DNA of 64,000 nucleotides from the NCBI RefSeq assembly GCF_020178975.1, contig NZ_JAHXBU010000093.1, positions 372,001 through 436,000 on the forward strand, written 5' to 3'. The notes beneath the pieces were generated by a model that searched no databases, was not told the origin of the DNA, and saw only the letters and a list, made by a program, of their open reading frames with translations. Position 1 is the stretch's first letter; the number at the start of each line of letters is the position of its first letter. A program made the position numbers and the translations under genes. The DNA is from Cesiribacter sp. SM1. GTDB taxonomy: Bacteria; Bacteroidota; Bacteroidia; Cytophagales; Cyclobacteriaceae. Below are positions 53,955-62,495 of the stretch, one piece after another.

Positions 53955-54983
53955 TCAGGAGTTATTAACGTTAGTATCGGAGCTGAAATTACCCTTAAAA
54001 ACAGAAAATAAGAAGCGTGCTGCACCAACAGCGCCGCTGCTTCCGGCCATTACCTCCTGCTCCAGCTGCTTTCTGTGCTGTGCCACAGCAGGATGGCTGT
54101 AAAAATGCTGCTTCAGCATATCTTCTATGGCTGTGTGCATCCAGCTAAGGTTTTGCTCCCGCCTCCGTTGTTCAAAAAATCCTTTTAGCCGGGTGTGCTC
54201 CCGGTACTGGCAAATCATTTGCCACACTGCCTCCAGCCCTTCATTGGCTTGTGCGGAGCAGGTAAGTACTTTGGGAATCCAGCCGCTTTGGGTAGGAGGA
54301 AACAGGTGGAGTGCATTTCTGTAGGCTGCCTGTGCCTGTTTGGCAGGCATTTTATTATCGCCATCGGCCTTGGTGATTGCCAGGCCATCGGCCATTTCCA
54401 TAATGCCTTTTTTGATGCCCTGCAGCTCATCGCCGGCTCCTGCCAGCATAAGCAGCAGGAAGAAATCTACCATGTTGCGAACAGCAGTTTCGCTCTGGCC
54501 TACACCAACGGTTTCTATAAAGACTACTTCAAAACCGGCTGCCTCGCAAAGCAGCATGGCCTCGCGGGTACGGGCAGCAACGCCGCCCAGGGCAGTGCCG
54601 GCTGCTGAGGGGCGTATGTAGGCCAGTGGGTTGTGCGAGAGCTGTTCCATGCGGGTTTTATCGCCCAGAATGCTGCCCCCGCTGCGCTGGCTGCTGGGGT
54701 CTATGGCCAGCACCGCCAGTTTTTTGCCAAGTCCGGTCAGGTAGGAGCCAAAGCTTTCGATAAAAGTGCTTTTTCCAACACCCGGTACTCCTGTAATGCC
54801 AATGCGGATAGATTTGCCGCTATGGGGTAAAACAGCATCCATCACCTCCCGTGCCAGCTCCTGGTCTGCAGGCAGGCTGCTTTCTACCAGGGTTATGGCA
54901 CGGCTTAGCACCATGCGGTCGCCGGCCAGCACACCTTCTATATAAGCCTGGAGAGATAAACGGGATCGGCGCTTGCTGTTCAT
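53955..54983 (-). CDS. meaB: MeaB/ArgK-type G-protein chaperone of methylmalonyl-CoA mutase
   Basis: 342 residues. Walker A GVPGVGKS, LAVLAIDPSSQRSGGSILGDKTRM, the GAGDELQGIKKGIMEMADGLAITKADGDN stretch with the base-specific KAD and the VETVGVGQSE switch region are all present. MeaB loads adenosylcobalamin and protects the mutase from inactivation. Its partner mutA-mutB lies 13 kb away. It is divergent from btuF with 80 bases between the starts. I chose the ATG at 54983; the ten residues before it do not look like the family. Confidence 0.92.
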   Translation of the reverse strand: MNSKRRSRLSLQAYIEGVLAGDRMVLSRAITLVESSLPADQELAREVMDAVLPHSGKSIRIGITGVPGVGKSTFIESFGSYLTGLGKKLAVLAIDPSSQRSGGSILGDKTRMEQLSHNPLAYIRPSAAGTALGGVAARTREAMLLCEAAGFEVVFIETVGVGQSETAVRNMVDFFLLLMLAGAGDELQGIKKGIMEMADGLAITKADGDNKMPAKQAQAAYRNALHLFPPTQSGWIPKVLTCSAQANEGLEAVWQMICQYREHTRLKGFFEQRRREQNLSWMHTAIEDMLKQHFYSHPAVAQHRKQLEQEVMAGSSGAVGAARFLFSVFKGNFSSDTNVNNS

Positions 54984-55063
54984 TAGCCTAAAACTAGTTA
55001 TATAGGGGCACAATCACAACGCATTGGCTTTGCACCCCTAATTTCAGTGCTTACCTTAGCCCC

Positions 55064-56257
55064 ATGAAATGGAACTACAGCACAGGCAGAATAAGCCTGT
55101 TACTCCCGCTTATCTTATCCTTAGTACTTACCCACTGGTCCTGCAGACCAGAGCGTTCAGAAAAAGAAACTTCTGAATTAAGCAACAGTACTGCTGCCTG
55201 GCACCGCACCCAGACCGAATATGCTCAAACATTTGAGCTGGAGTATGGCGATGGTTATAAACTGATTCATGTAAAGCAGCCCTACCCTGGCGCCACCAGG
55301 CCTTACACCTATTTGCTCTTGCCCCATGGCCAGCCGCAGCCCGATTCCATCATGGCCGATGCGGTGGTAAGAGTGCCTGTGCAGCGCATCATCAGCCTTA
55401 GCACCACCCATTTGCCCGCCCTGGATATGTTGGGCGAAAGTGATAAGCTAACAGGCTTTGCGCAGGCAGGCTTTATCTCCAGCCCTGCTCAACGCAGCCG
55501 CCTGGAGCAGGGCGCACTTACCGATATTGGCAGCACACAGGGCTTAAATCCAGAGCAGATCCTCTCCCTGCAGCCCGACCTCATCATGGCCTATGGCATG
55601 GGGCCAGACGATGGCACCCTGCAGGTACTGGACAGGACAGGCGTACCGGTGCTCCTCAATGCAGATTTTCTGGAGACCAGCCCCCTGGGGCGTGCCGAGT
55701 GGATAAAATTTACCGGAGCCCTGCTGAACAAAGAAAGAGAAGCTGATTCTGTTTTTCAGCAAATCGTGCATCGCTACGACTCCCTCAAATCTTTAACCCA
55801 GAATGTTGCACAGCGCCCGGAAGTATTCAGTGGCATTGTGTATGGTGATATCTGGTATGTGCCTGGCGGTAAGAGCTGGGCAGCTCAATTTCTGGCCGAT
55901 GCCGGCGCCAGTTATCTCTGGAGCGATACCGAAGCAAGCGGCAGTGTGCCCCTAAGCTTTGAGCAGGTGTTTGCCAAAGCCCATGATGCCCCCTACTGGA
56001 TCAATACCGCCGATTTTAGTTCATTACAGGCGCTTACGGCAGCCGATGAGCGCTATAAACGTTTCAGGGCCTGGCAGCAGGAGCAGGTTTACACCTACAC
56101 CAATAAGATTAACAACACCGGTGGTAACGAATACCTGGAGCTGGGCTATGCCCGCCCAGATATGGTACTGGCCGATCTGATCAAGATTCTGCACCCGGAG
56201 CTAATGGAGGGGCATGAGCTGTATTTTTATAAAAGGTTACCCCTGACTCAGCAGTAA
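55064..56257 (+). CDS. btuF: BtuF-type periplasmic cobalamin-binding lipoprotein
   Basis: 397 residues. A signal with an unusual box (THWSC, Cys near 27) precedes a BtuF/FecB-type binding fold: RIISLSTTHLPALDMLG (start of lobe 1), IGSTQGLNPEQILSLQPDLIMAYG, a helical backbone and VYGDIWYVPGGKSWAAQFLADAGASYLW (lobe 2). It would deliver cobalamin to the BtuCD transporter encoded next. The start is ATG 55064. Whether the ligand is B12 or a siderophore rests on context: BtuB and mutase are nearby and there is no iron box. Confidence 0.85.
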   Translation: MKWNYSTGRISLLLPLILSLVLTHWSCRPERSEKETSELSNSTAAWHRTQTEYAQTFELEYGDGYKLIHVKQPYPGATRPYTYLLLPHGQPQPDSIMADAVVRVPVQRIISLSTTHLPALDMLGESDKLTGFAQAGFISSPAQRSRLEQGALTDIGSTQGLNPEQILSLQPDLIMAYGMGPDDGTLQVLDRTGVPVLLNADFLETSPLGRAEWIKFTGALLNKEREADSVFQQIVHRYDSLKSLTQNVAQRPEVFSGIVYGDIWYVPGGKSWAAQFLADAGASYLWSDTEASGSVPLSFEQVFAKAHDAPYWINTADFSSLQALTAADERYKRFRAWQQEQVYTYTNKINNTGGNEYLELGYARPDMVLADLIKILHPELMEGHELYFYKRLPLTQQ

Positions 56258-56360
56258 GAGCTTATATACAGAAGGGGGCAGTAAGTAAATACTTTATTAA
56301 TTAAGAGCGATTCTTTGACTGCTTTTGCCCTCTGCCTGCTATTCGCTAATTTGCCGGCTG

Positions 56361-57416
56361 ATGCAAGAAGCTTCTCAACCACTTTTATGGATGCCCAAAG
56401 GCTGGGGCTGGCGCCTGCTGCTGCTGGTGCTGGTACTGGCGCTGCTGTTTGTGGTAGACCTAAGTCTTGGTGCCGTTGCTATTCCTTATGGATCCATTCT
56501 TGAAATTCTTACAGGTACGCCAGCCGAAAACAAGGTCTGGGAGCAGATCCTGTGGGAGTTTCGCCTGCCCAAAGCCTTAACAGCACTGGCGGCAGGCAGT
56601 GCACTGGCTGTATCGGGCCTGCAGATGCAAACGCTTTTTCGTAACCCGCTGGCAGGTCCTTTTGTACTGGGCATTAGTTCCGGTGCAAGCCTGGGGGTTG
56701 CTGTTTTGCTGATGGCTGGCAGCATTGGCTGGCTTATTGTGCCGGAGTGGATTCCCTGGCTTACTGCCGGGGCAGCAGCCCTAGGTGCTGCAGGAGTACT
56801 GGTGCTTATTTTTCTGGCAGCCCTGCGCCTGCAGGATAGCATGGCCCTGCTCATCCTGGGTCTGATGGTGGGTAGCCTGGCCGGAGCCGTAGTAAGTGTG
56901 CTGCAGTTTTACAGTGGTGCCGAAAAAGTGCAGGCCTATATGATCTGGACCTTCGGGAGCCTGGGTGGTGTAACCTGGCCCGAGCTGCAGGTAGTGCTAC
57001 CGGTGGTAGTGGTAGGGCTGGTGCTGGCCCAGGCACTGGCCAAGCCCCTGAATGCCCTGCTGCTGGGAGAGCGCTATGCCAGCAGTGTAGGTGTATCTAT
57101 GGGCAAAGTGCGCCCCCTCATTCTGATAAGCACAAGCCTGCTGGCGGGCAGTATCACAGCTTTTTGCGGTCCTATTGCTTTTGTAGGTTTGGCAGTACCC
57201 CACCTGTGCAGGTTGCTGTTTCATATTTCCGATCATCGTTTATTGTTGCCCGTGGTTATGCTGGGAGGCGCTATTTTACTGTTGCTTTGCGATATTCTGG
57301 CTAATATTCTGGCAGCAGGTGGAGCCCTGCCGCTCAATGCCATTACTACGCTGTTTGGCGCGCCGGTGGTGTTGTGGCTTATCCTAAGGCAGCGGGCAAT
57401 TGGTAAAATGTTTTAA
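56361..57416 (+). CDS. btuC: BtuC-type FecCD-family permease
   Basis: 351 residues with about ten transmembrane helices. Marks: LPKALTALAAGSALAVSGLQMQTLFRNPLAGPFVLGISSGASLG, VRPLILISTSLLAGSITAFCGPIAFVGLAVPHLCRLL and GGALPLNAITTLFGAPVVLWLI. These match the FecCD family. I chose the ATG at 56361; the reading frame opens further upstream, but those codons do not look like the family. It overlaps nothing and is 1 base before btuD. Confidence 0.9.
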   Translation: MQEASQPLLWMPKGWGWRLLLLVLVLALLFVVDLSLGAVAIPYGSILEILTGTPAENKVWEQILWEFRLPKALTALAAGSALAVSGLQMQTLFRNPLAGPFVLGISSGASLGVAVLLMAGSIGWLIVPEWIPWLTAGAAALGAAGVLVLIFLAALRLQDSMALLILGLMVGSLAGAVVSVLQFYSGAEKVQAYMIWTFGSLGGVTWPELQVVLPVVVVGLVLAQALAKPLNALLLGERYASSVGVSMGKVRPLILISTSLLAGSITAFCGPIAFVGLAVPHLCRLLFHISDHRLLLPVVMLGGAILLLLCDILANILAAGGALPLNAITTLFGAPVVLWLILRQRAIGKMF

Positions 57417-57417
57417 G

Positions 57418-58482
57418 ATGAAAGCAGTACTGCAGGCCCATAACCTTAGCATTGGCTACCGCTACCGCCAGGAAACCCTGGTGCGGGCCAATATTGAGCT
57501 GATGCTGGAGCCGGGCCGGCTCGTTTGCCTGATGGGACCGAACGGGGCCGGAAAGTCTACCCTGCTGCGTACCCTGGCGGGGGTACAGCTGCCACTGGCG
57601 GGAGAGCTGCTGCTGCAGGGCACCCCCATCGAAAAGCTTTCGCAGCAGGAAAAAGCAAAGGCTATCAGCCTGGTGCTCACCGATCCGGTACATTCTGCAA
57701 ACCTGCGGGTGCTGGAGGTGGTGCAGCTGGGGCGTTACCCCCATACGGGCTGGTTTGGTGGTATGGGCGAGGCAGACCGTAAAGCAGTGGAACAAGCCCT
57801 GGATAGCACCGAAACCCGCCACCTGGCCGATCGCAAGCTGTATACCCTAAGCGATGGCCAGCGGCAGAAGGTGCTCATTGCCCGCGCACTGGCACAGGGA
57901 GGGCAGCTGCTCCTGCTCGATGAACCCACCGCCCACCTCGACCTGGTACACCGCATCCAGATCATGCACCTGTTAAGGCAGGTGGCACAGGAGCAGCAAA
58001 AGGCCGTGGTGGTGGCTACCCACGAGCTTGATTTGGCCCTGCAGACCGCCGATCGCCTGCTGCTCATGCCCCACAATGCCCATGATCCCCTGGCCGAAGG
58101 CTTGCCTGAAGACCTGGTGCTGAATGGATCACTTGAGAAAGCCTTCGGCAGGCCACCATTTATGTTCGATATGCAGACAGGCCGCTTTTACCAGCCACTA
58201 CCGCACAAAGCCAGTGTATATTTAAATGGTGCAGAGCCAGCCCGTTACTGGACAGAACAGGTGCTGCGCCGCCATGGTATTTTTACTATAACCGATGCGG
58301 GGGCAGCTAATTCCGCAGCAGCGGCTGGCGCAGCAACGGCTGCCACAGCAACGGCTGGCGCAGCCACCATAGAAGTGCAGCAAAATGCTGTAGGCTGGAT
58401 GTGGCATTACCAGCAGGGGGTATTTGAACAGCAATTCTTTTCCCTGGCCGGTCTGCTGAGGGAGCTAAGCAAGCGGTATTAA
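57418..58482 (+). CDS. btuD: BtuD-type ABC ATPase with a novel C-terminal extension
   Basis: 354 residues. The ABC domain (1-235) has Walker A GPNGAGKS (40-47), the signature LSDGQRQ (144-150), Walker B LLLLDEPTAHLD and THELD. Beyond residue 240 there is an extension of about 110 residues: a conserved-looking part (KASVYLNGAEPARYWTEQVLRRHGIF), an Ala/Thr-rich insert (about 295-317) encoded by imperfect 15-bp repeats, then WMWHYQQGVFEQQFFSLAGLLREL. I do not recognise this domain. It may regulate or couple transport. Confidence 0.88.
   Translation: MKAVLQAHNLSIGYRYRQETLVRANIELMLEPGRLVCLMGPNGAGKSTLLRTLAGVQLPLAGELLLQGTPIEKLSQQEKAKAISLVLTDPVHSANLRVLEVVQLGRYPHTGWFGGMGEADRKAVEQALDSTETRHLADRKLYTLSDGQRQKVLIARALAQGGQLLLLDEPTAHLDLVHRIQIMHLLRQVAQEQQKAVVVATHELDLALQTADRLLLMPHNAHDPLAEGLPEDLVLNGSLEKAFGRPPFMFDMQTGRFYQPLPHKASVYLNGAEPARYWTEQVLRRHGIFTITDAGAANSAAAAGAATAATATAGAATIEVQQNAVGWMWHYQQGVFEQQFFSLAGLLRELSKRY
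58303..58372 (+). repeat. Imperfect 15-bp repeats inside btuD
   Basis: GGCTGGCGCAGC occurs at 58323-58334 and 58353-58364, 30 bases apart, with CAACGGCTG copies in between at 15-base steps. The repeat codes for the Ala/Thr-rich insert and keeps the frame in multiples of five codons, so length change by slippage would not break the protein. Confidence 0.65.
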
Positions 58483-58539
58483 TCTAAATGTCTGCAGCCA
58501 GACAATCCGCAGCATACTTATTTCCGTATATTGGGGCGC

Positions 58540-59865
58540 ATGAAACACGTGGTCATCATTGGAAATGGCATTGCAGGCATTACGGCAGCGCGGCACATCC
58601 GCAAAGGCAGTGATTTCCGCATTACCGTTATTTCCGGCGAAAGCGACCATTTTTACTCCCGTACTGCCCTGATGTACCTCTACATGGGGCAAATGGAATA
58701 TAAGAACCTCAAGCCTTATGAGGATTGGTTCTGGCCCAAAAACAGGATTGAGCTGGTAACGGACTGGGTGGAAAAGGTGGATGTGGCACAAAAGCAGCTA
58801 GTGCTTCGCCAGGGAGAGCCACTTTCCTATGATGAGCTTATTATTGCTGCCGGATCACGCTGGCGAAAGGGGGGCTGGCCGGGCGAAGGTGCCAAAGGGG
58901 TACACGGCCTCTACAGCCTGCAGGACCTGGAGGCCATAGAAGCATCAACTGCTGGAATTGAAAGGGGAGTAATAGTTGGTGGTGGCCTTATTGGCGTGGA
59001 ACTGGCAGAAATGCTGCACAGTCGAGGTATACCGGTAAGCCTGCTGGTGCGGGAAAAGGGCTACTGGGCAAGCGTTCTACCTCCTGAAGAAGCCAGGCTG
59101 GTTGGAGATCATTTACGGCAGCACCACATCGAGCTTCGCTTCAGCACCAGCCTGAAAGAAGTGGAGCAGGATGCAGCAGGCAGGGTGCAGGCAGTTGTCA
59201 CCAGTGCAGAAGAGAGAATCTCCTGCCAGTTTCTGGGTATCACCATTGGCGTAGAGCCTAATATTGATTTTCTGAAAGGGAGCGGCATTGAGACAGACAG
59301 AGGTGTGCTGGTAGATGAATATTTCAGGACCAGCGTTAGTGGAGTATATGCCATAGGCGACTGTGCTCAGTACCGCAAGCCTCCCATCGGCCGAAAGGCT
59401 GTAGAGCAGGTCTGGTATACCGGGCGTGAACATGGGCTGCTGGTGGCACAAACCATTTGCGGCAAGCCGGCAGCATACAAGCCCGGACCCTGGTTTAATT
59501 CAGCTAAGTTTTTTGAGGTGGAGTACCAGGTATATGGCGATGTGCCCAGTAGGCTGCCGGAAGGGTGGGAGTGGTTTTACTGGCAGCATCCGCAAAAACA
59601 TCAGGCGCTAAGGCTGGTGTGGGAAAAGGAAAGCGGCAAGTTCAGGGGAGTAAATCTCCTGGGTATCCGTTACCGGCAGGAGGTGTGCGAGCAATGGATT
59701 ATCAGCGGCACTAAAATAGAGGAGGTAGTGGGGCAGCTGCACAGGGCTAACTTTGATCCCGAATTTCATAGCAGGCATGAGGGGGAGATCAGGAACGCTT
59801 TTTCCACACAAACCGGCAGAACCATCAAAGAGCAGAAGAAAAAGTGGTGGGTGTTTGGGGCCTGA
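58540..59865 (+). CDS. FAD-dependent pyridine-nucleotide oxidoreductase
   Basis: 441 residues. FAD site GNGIAG near the N-terminus (VVIIGNGIAGITAARHIRKGS), the FYSRTALMYLYMGQM stretch, NAD(P) site VGGGLIGVELAEML (about 147-160) and the second FAD motif YAIGDCAQYR near 275. The plan is that of nitrite-reductase/rubredoxin-reductase-type single-chain enzymes without a redox disulfide. The C-terminal part (about 330-441) is family-specific. It follows btuD by 57 bases and precedes a polyferredoxin gene. Role by context: electron transfer, substrate unknown. Confidence 0.88.
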   Translation: MKHVVIIGNGIAGITAARHIRKGSDFRITVISGESDHFYSRTALMYLYMGQMEYKNLKPYEDWFWPKNRIELVTDWVEKVDVAQKQLVLRQGEPLSYDELIIAAGSRWRKGGWPGEGAKGVHGLYSLQDLEAIEASTAGIERGVIVGGGLIGVELAEMLHSRGIPVSLLVREKGYWASVLPPEEARLVGDHLRQHHIELRFSTSLKEVEQDAAGRVQAVVTSAEERISCQFLGITIGVEPNIDFLKGSGIETDRGVLVDEYFRTSVSGVYAIGDCAQYRKPPIGRKAVEQVWYTGREHGLLVAQTICGKPAAYKPGPWFNSAKFFEVEYQVYGDVPSRLPEGWEWFYWQHPQKHQALRLVWEKESGKFRGVNLLGIRYRQEVCEQWIISGTKIEEVVGQLHRANFDPEFHSRHEGEIRNAFSTQTGRTIKEQKKKWWVFGA

Positions 59866-59873
59866 TTTAATAT

Positions 59874-59951
59874 TATAGACAATAGACCGCAGCGGCGGAC
59901 CGTAATAGACAATAGACAATAGACAATAGACAATAGACAATAGACAATAGA
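59874..59951 (+). repeat. 7-bp tandem repeat AATAGAC
   Basis: Six full copies of AATAGAC run from 59904 to 59945 with a partial seventh after; one further copy lies at 59880-59886 and a GC-rich dyad (GACCGC...GCGGAC) interrupts. It sits between two genes of the same strand. Such short arrays can change copy number. Confidence 0.85.
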
Positions 59952-60110
59952 TTTAGAATTAATTGCAGTGGTAGCTTGTTCTGAAGCAACCAGGTGTAGG
60001 GGGGAGGAGCATCAGGATTTGCCTTATAGCCTCAACACTTTCAGGATCTGTAACAGTTGATTTATACCCTGTGGAGAGGGTTTGCCTGTGCAAGGCAGAG
60101 AAGCGGAAAA

Positions 60111-61667
60111 ATGCCGACTATAATACGCGATACGCGCTTTACAAAAATAAAGAAGCACCCGGTACAGCAACTGGGGCTGGTTTTGCTCTTAATGGGCTTT
60201 GCTGTGCTCATTGGCATGTTAAGCATGGGCGATTATATACTGACACCTTCAATTGTAGAACGCTCGGTGGTAGACAGCACCCACCAGGCAGTGCTGAAAT
60301 CACTGCTGGAGCCTCTGTACAACAAGCCAATCGAGAGCGACTGGGCGCTTTCTGCTGTGCTTGATGATGCTTTTGAAAATGCAAACGAGCAGTTAACAGA
60401 AAAGCCCATAGATGATTACTGGGGAAGGAGCTATAAAACCTATCTCATCAAATATAGTACTGTTGGCCTGCCGGCAGAACGGCCGATGCTGCTATTCTGG
60501 CTTAGCATTGGGCTGGGTGTATTAGGTGGCCTGCTCTATATTTTGCCGAAGCTGCAGCTCATTCCGGGCATCAAAAACAACCACATATTTCACAGCGCCA
60601 CTACCAACAGGGGCTGGGTTGGCTGGTTGCTGGGTTCATTCCTCATCCTGTTCTACATCCTGCTCTATTTCTTTCCCTACTACATCACCACCTGGATGCT
60701 TATCTGCGATCCGCTTGCCTTTTGGCTAAAGGGCAGTGGAGCTACAGAATGGTTCTTTTATGGGCTGCTGTATACGCTGGCCATCCTGGTTATGGGTGTG
60801 CGCATGATGATCAAATACCGCCACAGCAAGTACCATAAACTCCGTACCGGCAGTGTTATGTTTTTTCAGCTGGCTTTCGCTTTCCTGATTCCGGAAATAC
60901 TGGTAGCCCTTAACAGGCCCTACTACGACCTGAAGAACATCTGGCCACTTAATTACGACCTGTTTTTTGAATACAAGATCAATGAGTTTTTAAGCAATGG
61001 CACGCTGGGCATGTTTATGCTTGTATGGGGCATTGCCCTGGTGGTGCTGGGTGTGCCGCTCATGACCTACTTCTATGGCAAACGCTGGTATTGCAGCTGG
61101 GTGTGCGGCTGCGGTGGTCTGGCCGAAACCCTGGGCGATCCTTACCGACAGCTTTCCGACAAACGGTTAAAAGCCTGGAAAATAGAGCGCTGGATGGTGC
61201 ATAGTGTGCTGGTGCTGGCTGTAATCATGACGGCTGCCGTGCTTATTACCTTCTTTACCGGCCACAGCAGCCTGCTGGGCATCAGCTCCTACGATTTACG
61301 CTACTGGTATGGCTTTGGCATTGGCTCTATCTTTGCAGGTGTGGTGGGCACTGGTTTTTACCCCCTGATGGGCAACCGGGTGTGGTGCCGTTATGGTTGT
61401 CCGCTGGCGGCTTACATTGGCATTGTACAGCGATTTAAGTCCCGTTTTCGTATCACAACCAATGGAGGCCAGTGCATTAGCTGCGGCAACTGCTCTACCT
61501 ACTGCGAAATGGGTATCGACGTACGCTGGTACGCCCAGCGCGGCCAGAATGTGGTGCGGGCCAGCTGTGTAGGTTGTGGGGTGTGCTCCTCCGTATGCCC
61601 CAGGGGTGTACTTAAGCTGGAGGATAGGGGCGATGGCAAAGCCAGGTTTGGTGAGGTGAAGTTTTAG
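60111..61667 (+). CDS. Membrane polyferredoxin (4Fe-4S, NapH/FixG-like)
   Basis: 518 residues. Six or so transmembrane helices (first LGLVLLLMGFAVLIGML, then LFWLSIGLGVLGGLLYILP, WLLGSFLILFYILLYFFP, ALVVLGVPLMTYFYG, LVLAVIMTAAVLITFF, FAGVVGTGFYPLMG). Cysteine sites follow: CSWVCGCGG, WCRYGCPLAAYIG, then two ferredoxin clusters CISCGNCSTYC and CVGCGVCSSVC near the C-terminus. This resembles NapH/NosR/FixG-type electron-transfer proteins. I chose the ATG at 60111; the 18 codons before it are unlike the family. With the FAD oxidoreductase it could form an electron route across the membrane. Confidence 0.88.
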   Translation: MPTIIRDTRFTKIKKHPVQQLGLVLLLMGFAVLIGMLSMGDYILTPSIVERSVVDSTHQAVLKSLLEPLYNKPIESDWALSAVLDDAFENANEQLTEKPIDDYWGRSYKTYLIKYSTVGLPAERPMLLFWLSIGLGVLGGLLYILPKLQLIPGIKNNHIFHSATTNRGWVGWLLGSFLILFYILLYFFPYYITTWMLICDPLAFWLKGSGATEWFFYGLLYTLAILVMGVRMMIKYRHSKYHKLRTGSVMFFQLAFAFLIPEILVALNRPYYDLKNIWPLNYDLFFEYKINEFLSNGTLGMFMLVWGIALVVLGVPLMTYFYGKRWYCSWVCGCGGLAETLGDPYRQLSDKRLKAWKIERWMVHSVLVLAVIMTAAVLITFFTGHSSLLGISSYDLRYWYGFGIGSIFAGVVGTGFYPLMGNRVWCRYGCPLAAYIGIVQRFKSRFRITTNGGQCISCGNCSTYCEMGIDVRWYAQRGQNVVRASCVGCGVCSSVCPRGVLKLEDRGDGKARFGEVKF

Positions 61668-61691
61668 CGGGTATCAGGAATAAGTAATGCA

Positions 61692-62495
61692 ATGAGTTTA
61701 GATAAAGAAATAAATGTGAAGGAGGGGCTTCAGCTTGTGCCAGAACAGGAAGGGGTAAAGGGAGCTCCATTCCATCGGTTTACTGCAACTGTTAAACAAG
61801 CTGGTATTCCTTTTATTGCTGTTGTTATTCCCGCCCACGATGAGGCAGAGGGTATTCTGAAAGTAATTCAGGCCCTGCCGAAAAGCTGGGTGCATGAAGT
61901 GGTGGTAACAGATAATGCCTCAAACGACGATACTGCTGGCGTAGCAGAAGCCCTGGGTGCTACTGTGCTGCGCGAAGACCGCAAAGGATACGGATGGGCA
62001 TGCCTCAAAGGGCTGGAATACCTGGCGCAGAAAGCTGAACAACCCGATATCGTTGTGTTCCTGGATGCCGATTATTCTGATTATCCCGAAGAACTGCCGC
62101 TTTTAGTAGCGCCAATCCTGGAAGGAAAAGCTGACCTGGTGATTGGCTCCCGCGCGCTGGGTAAGCGTGAAAAAGGCTCCCTAACCCCGCAGCAGGTGTT
62201 TGGCAACTGGCTGGCAACCCGTTTGCTTCGCCTTATCTATGGTGCCCGTTTTACAGATCTGGGCCCTTTCCGGGCCATTAGCTGGGAGGCCCTGCAAAAA
62301 ATAAATATGCAGGATAAAACCTATGGCTGGACGGTGGAAATGCAGCTAAAAGCTGCTAAACTTGGGCTGCTTGCCACCGAAGTGCCCGTTAGGTACCGCC
62401 GCCGCATTGGCCATTCTAAAATAAGCGGTACCGTAAAAGGTGTGTTGGGGGCAGGCTACAAAATCTTGTGGACACTCTTTCGCTATAGCCGATGA
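61692..62495 (+). CDS. GT2 glycosyltransferase, polyprenol-phosphate type
   Basis: 267 residues. The fold opens AVVIPAHDEAEGILKVIQALP, DNASNDDTAGVAEALG, then the DxD site LDADYSDYPEELP. The stretch YGWTVEMQLKAAKLGL and the basic RYRRRIGHSKISGT match dolichyl/polyprenyl-phosphate-type transferases. No transmembrane domain. It overlaps the next gene by ATGA, so both are made together. The sugar is not known. Confidence 0.87.
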   Translation: MSLDKEINVKEGLQLVPEQEGVKGAPFHRFTATVKQAGIPFIAVVIPAHDEAEGILKVIQALPKSWVHEVVVTDNASNDDTAGVAEALGATVLREDRKGYGWACLKGLEYLAQKAEQPDIVVFLDADYSDYPEELPLLVAPILEGKADLVIGSRALGKREKGSLTPQQVFGNWLATRLLRLIYGARFTDLGPFRAISWEALQKINMQDKTYGWTVEMQLKAAKLGLLATEVPVRYRRRIGHSKISGTVKGVLGAGYKILWTLFRYSR

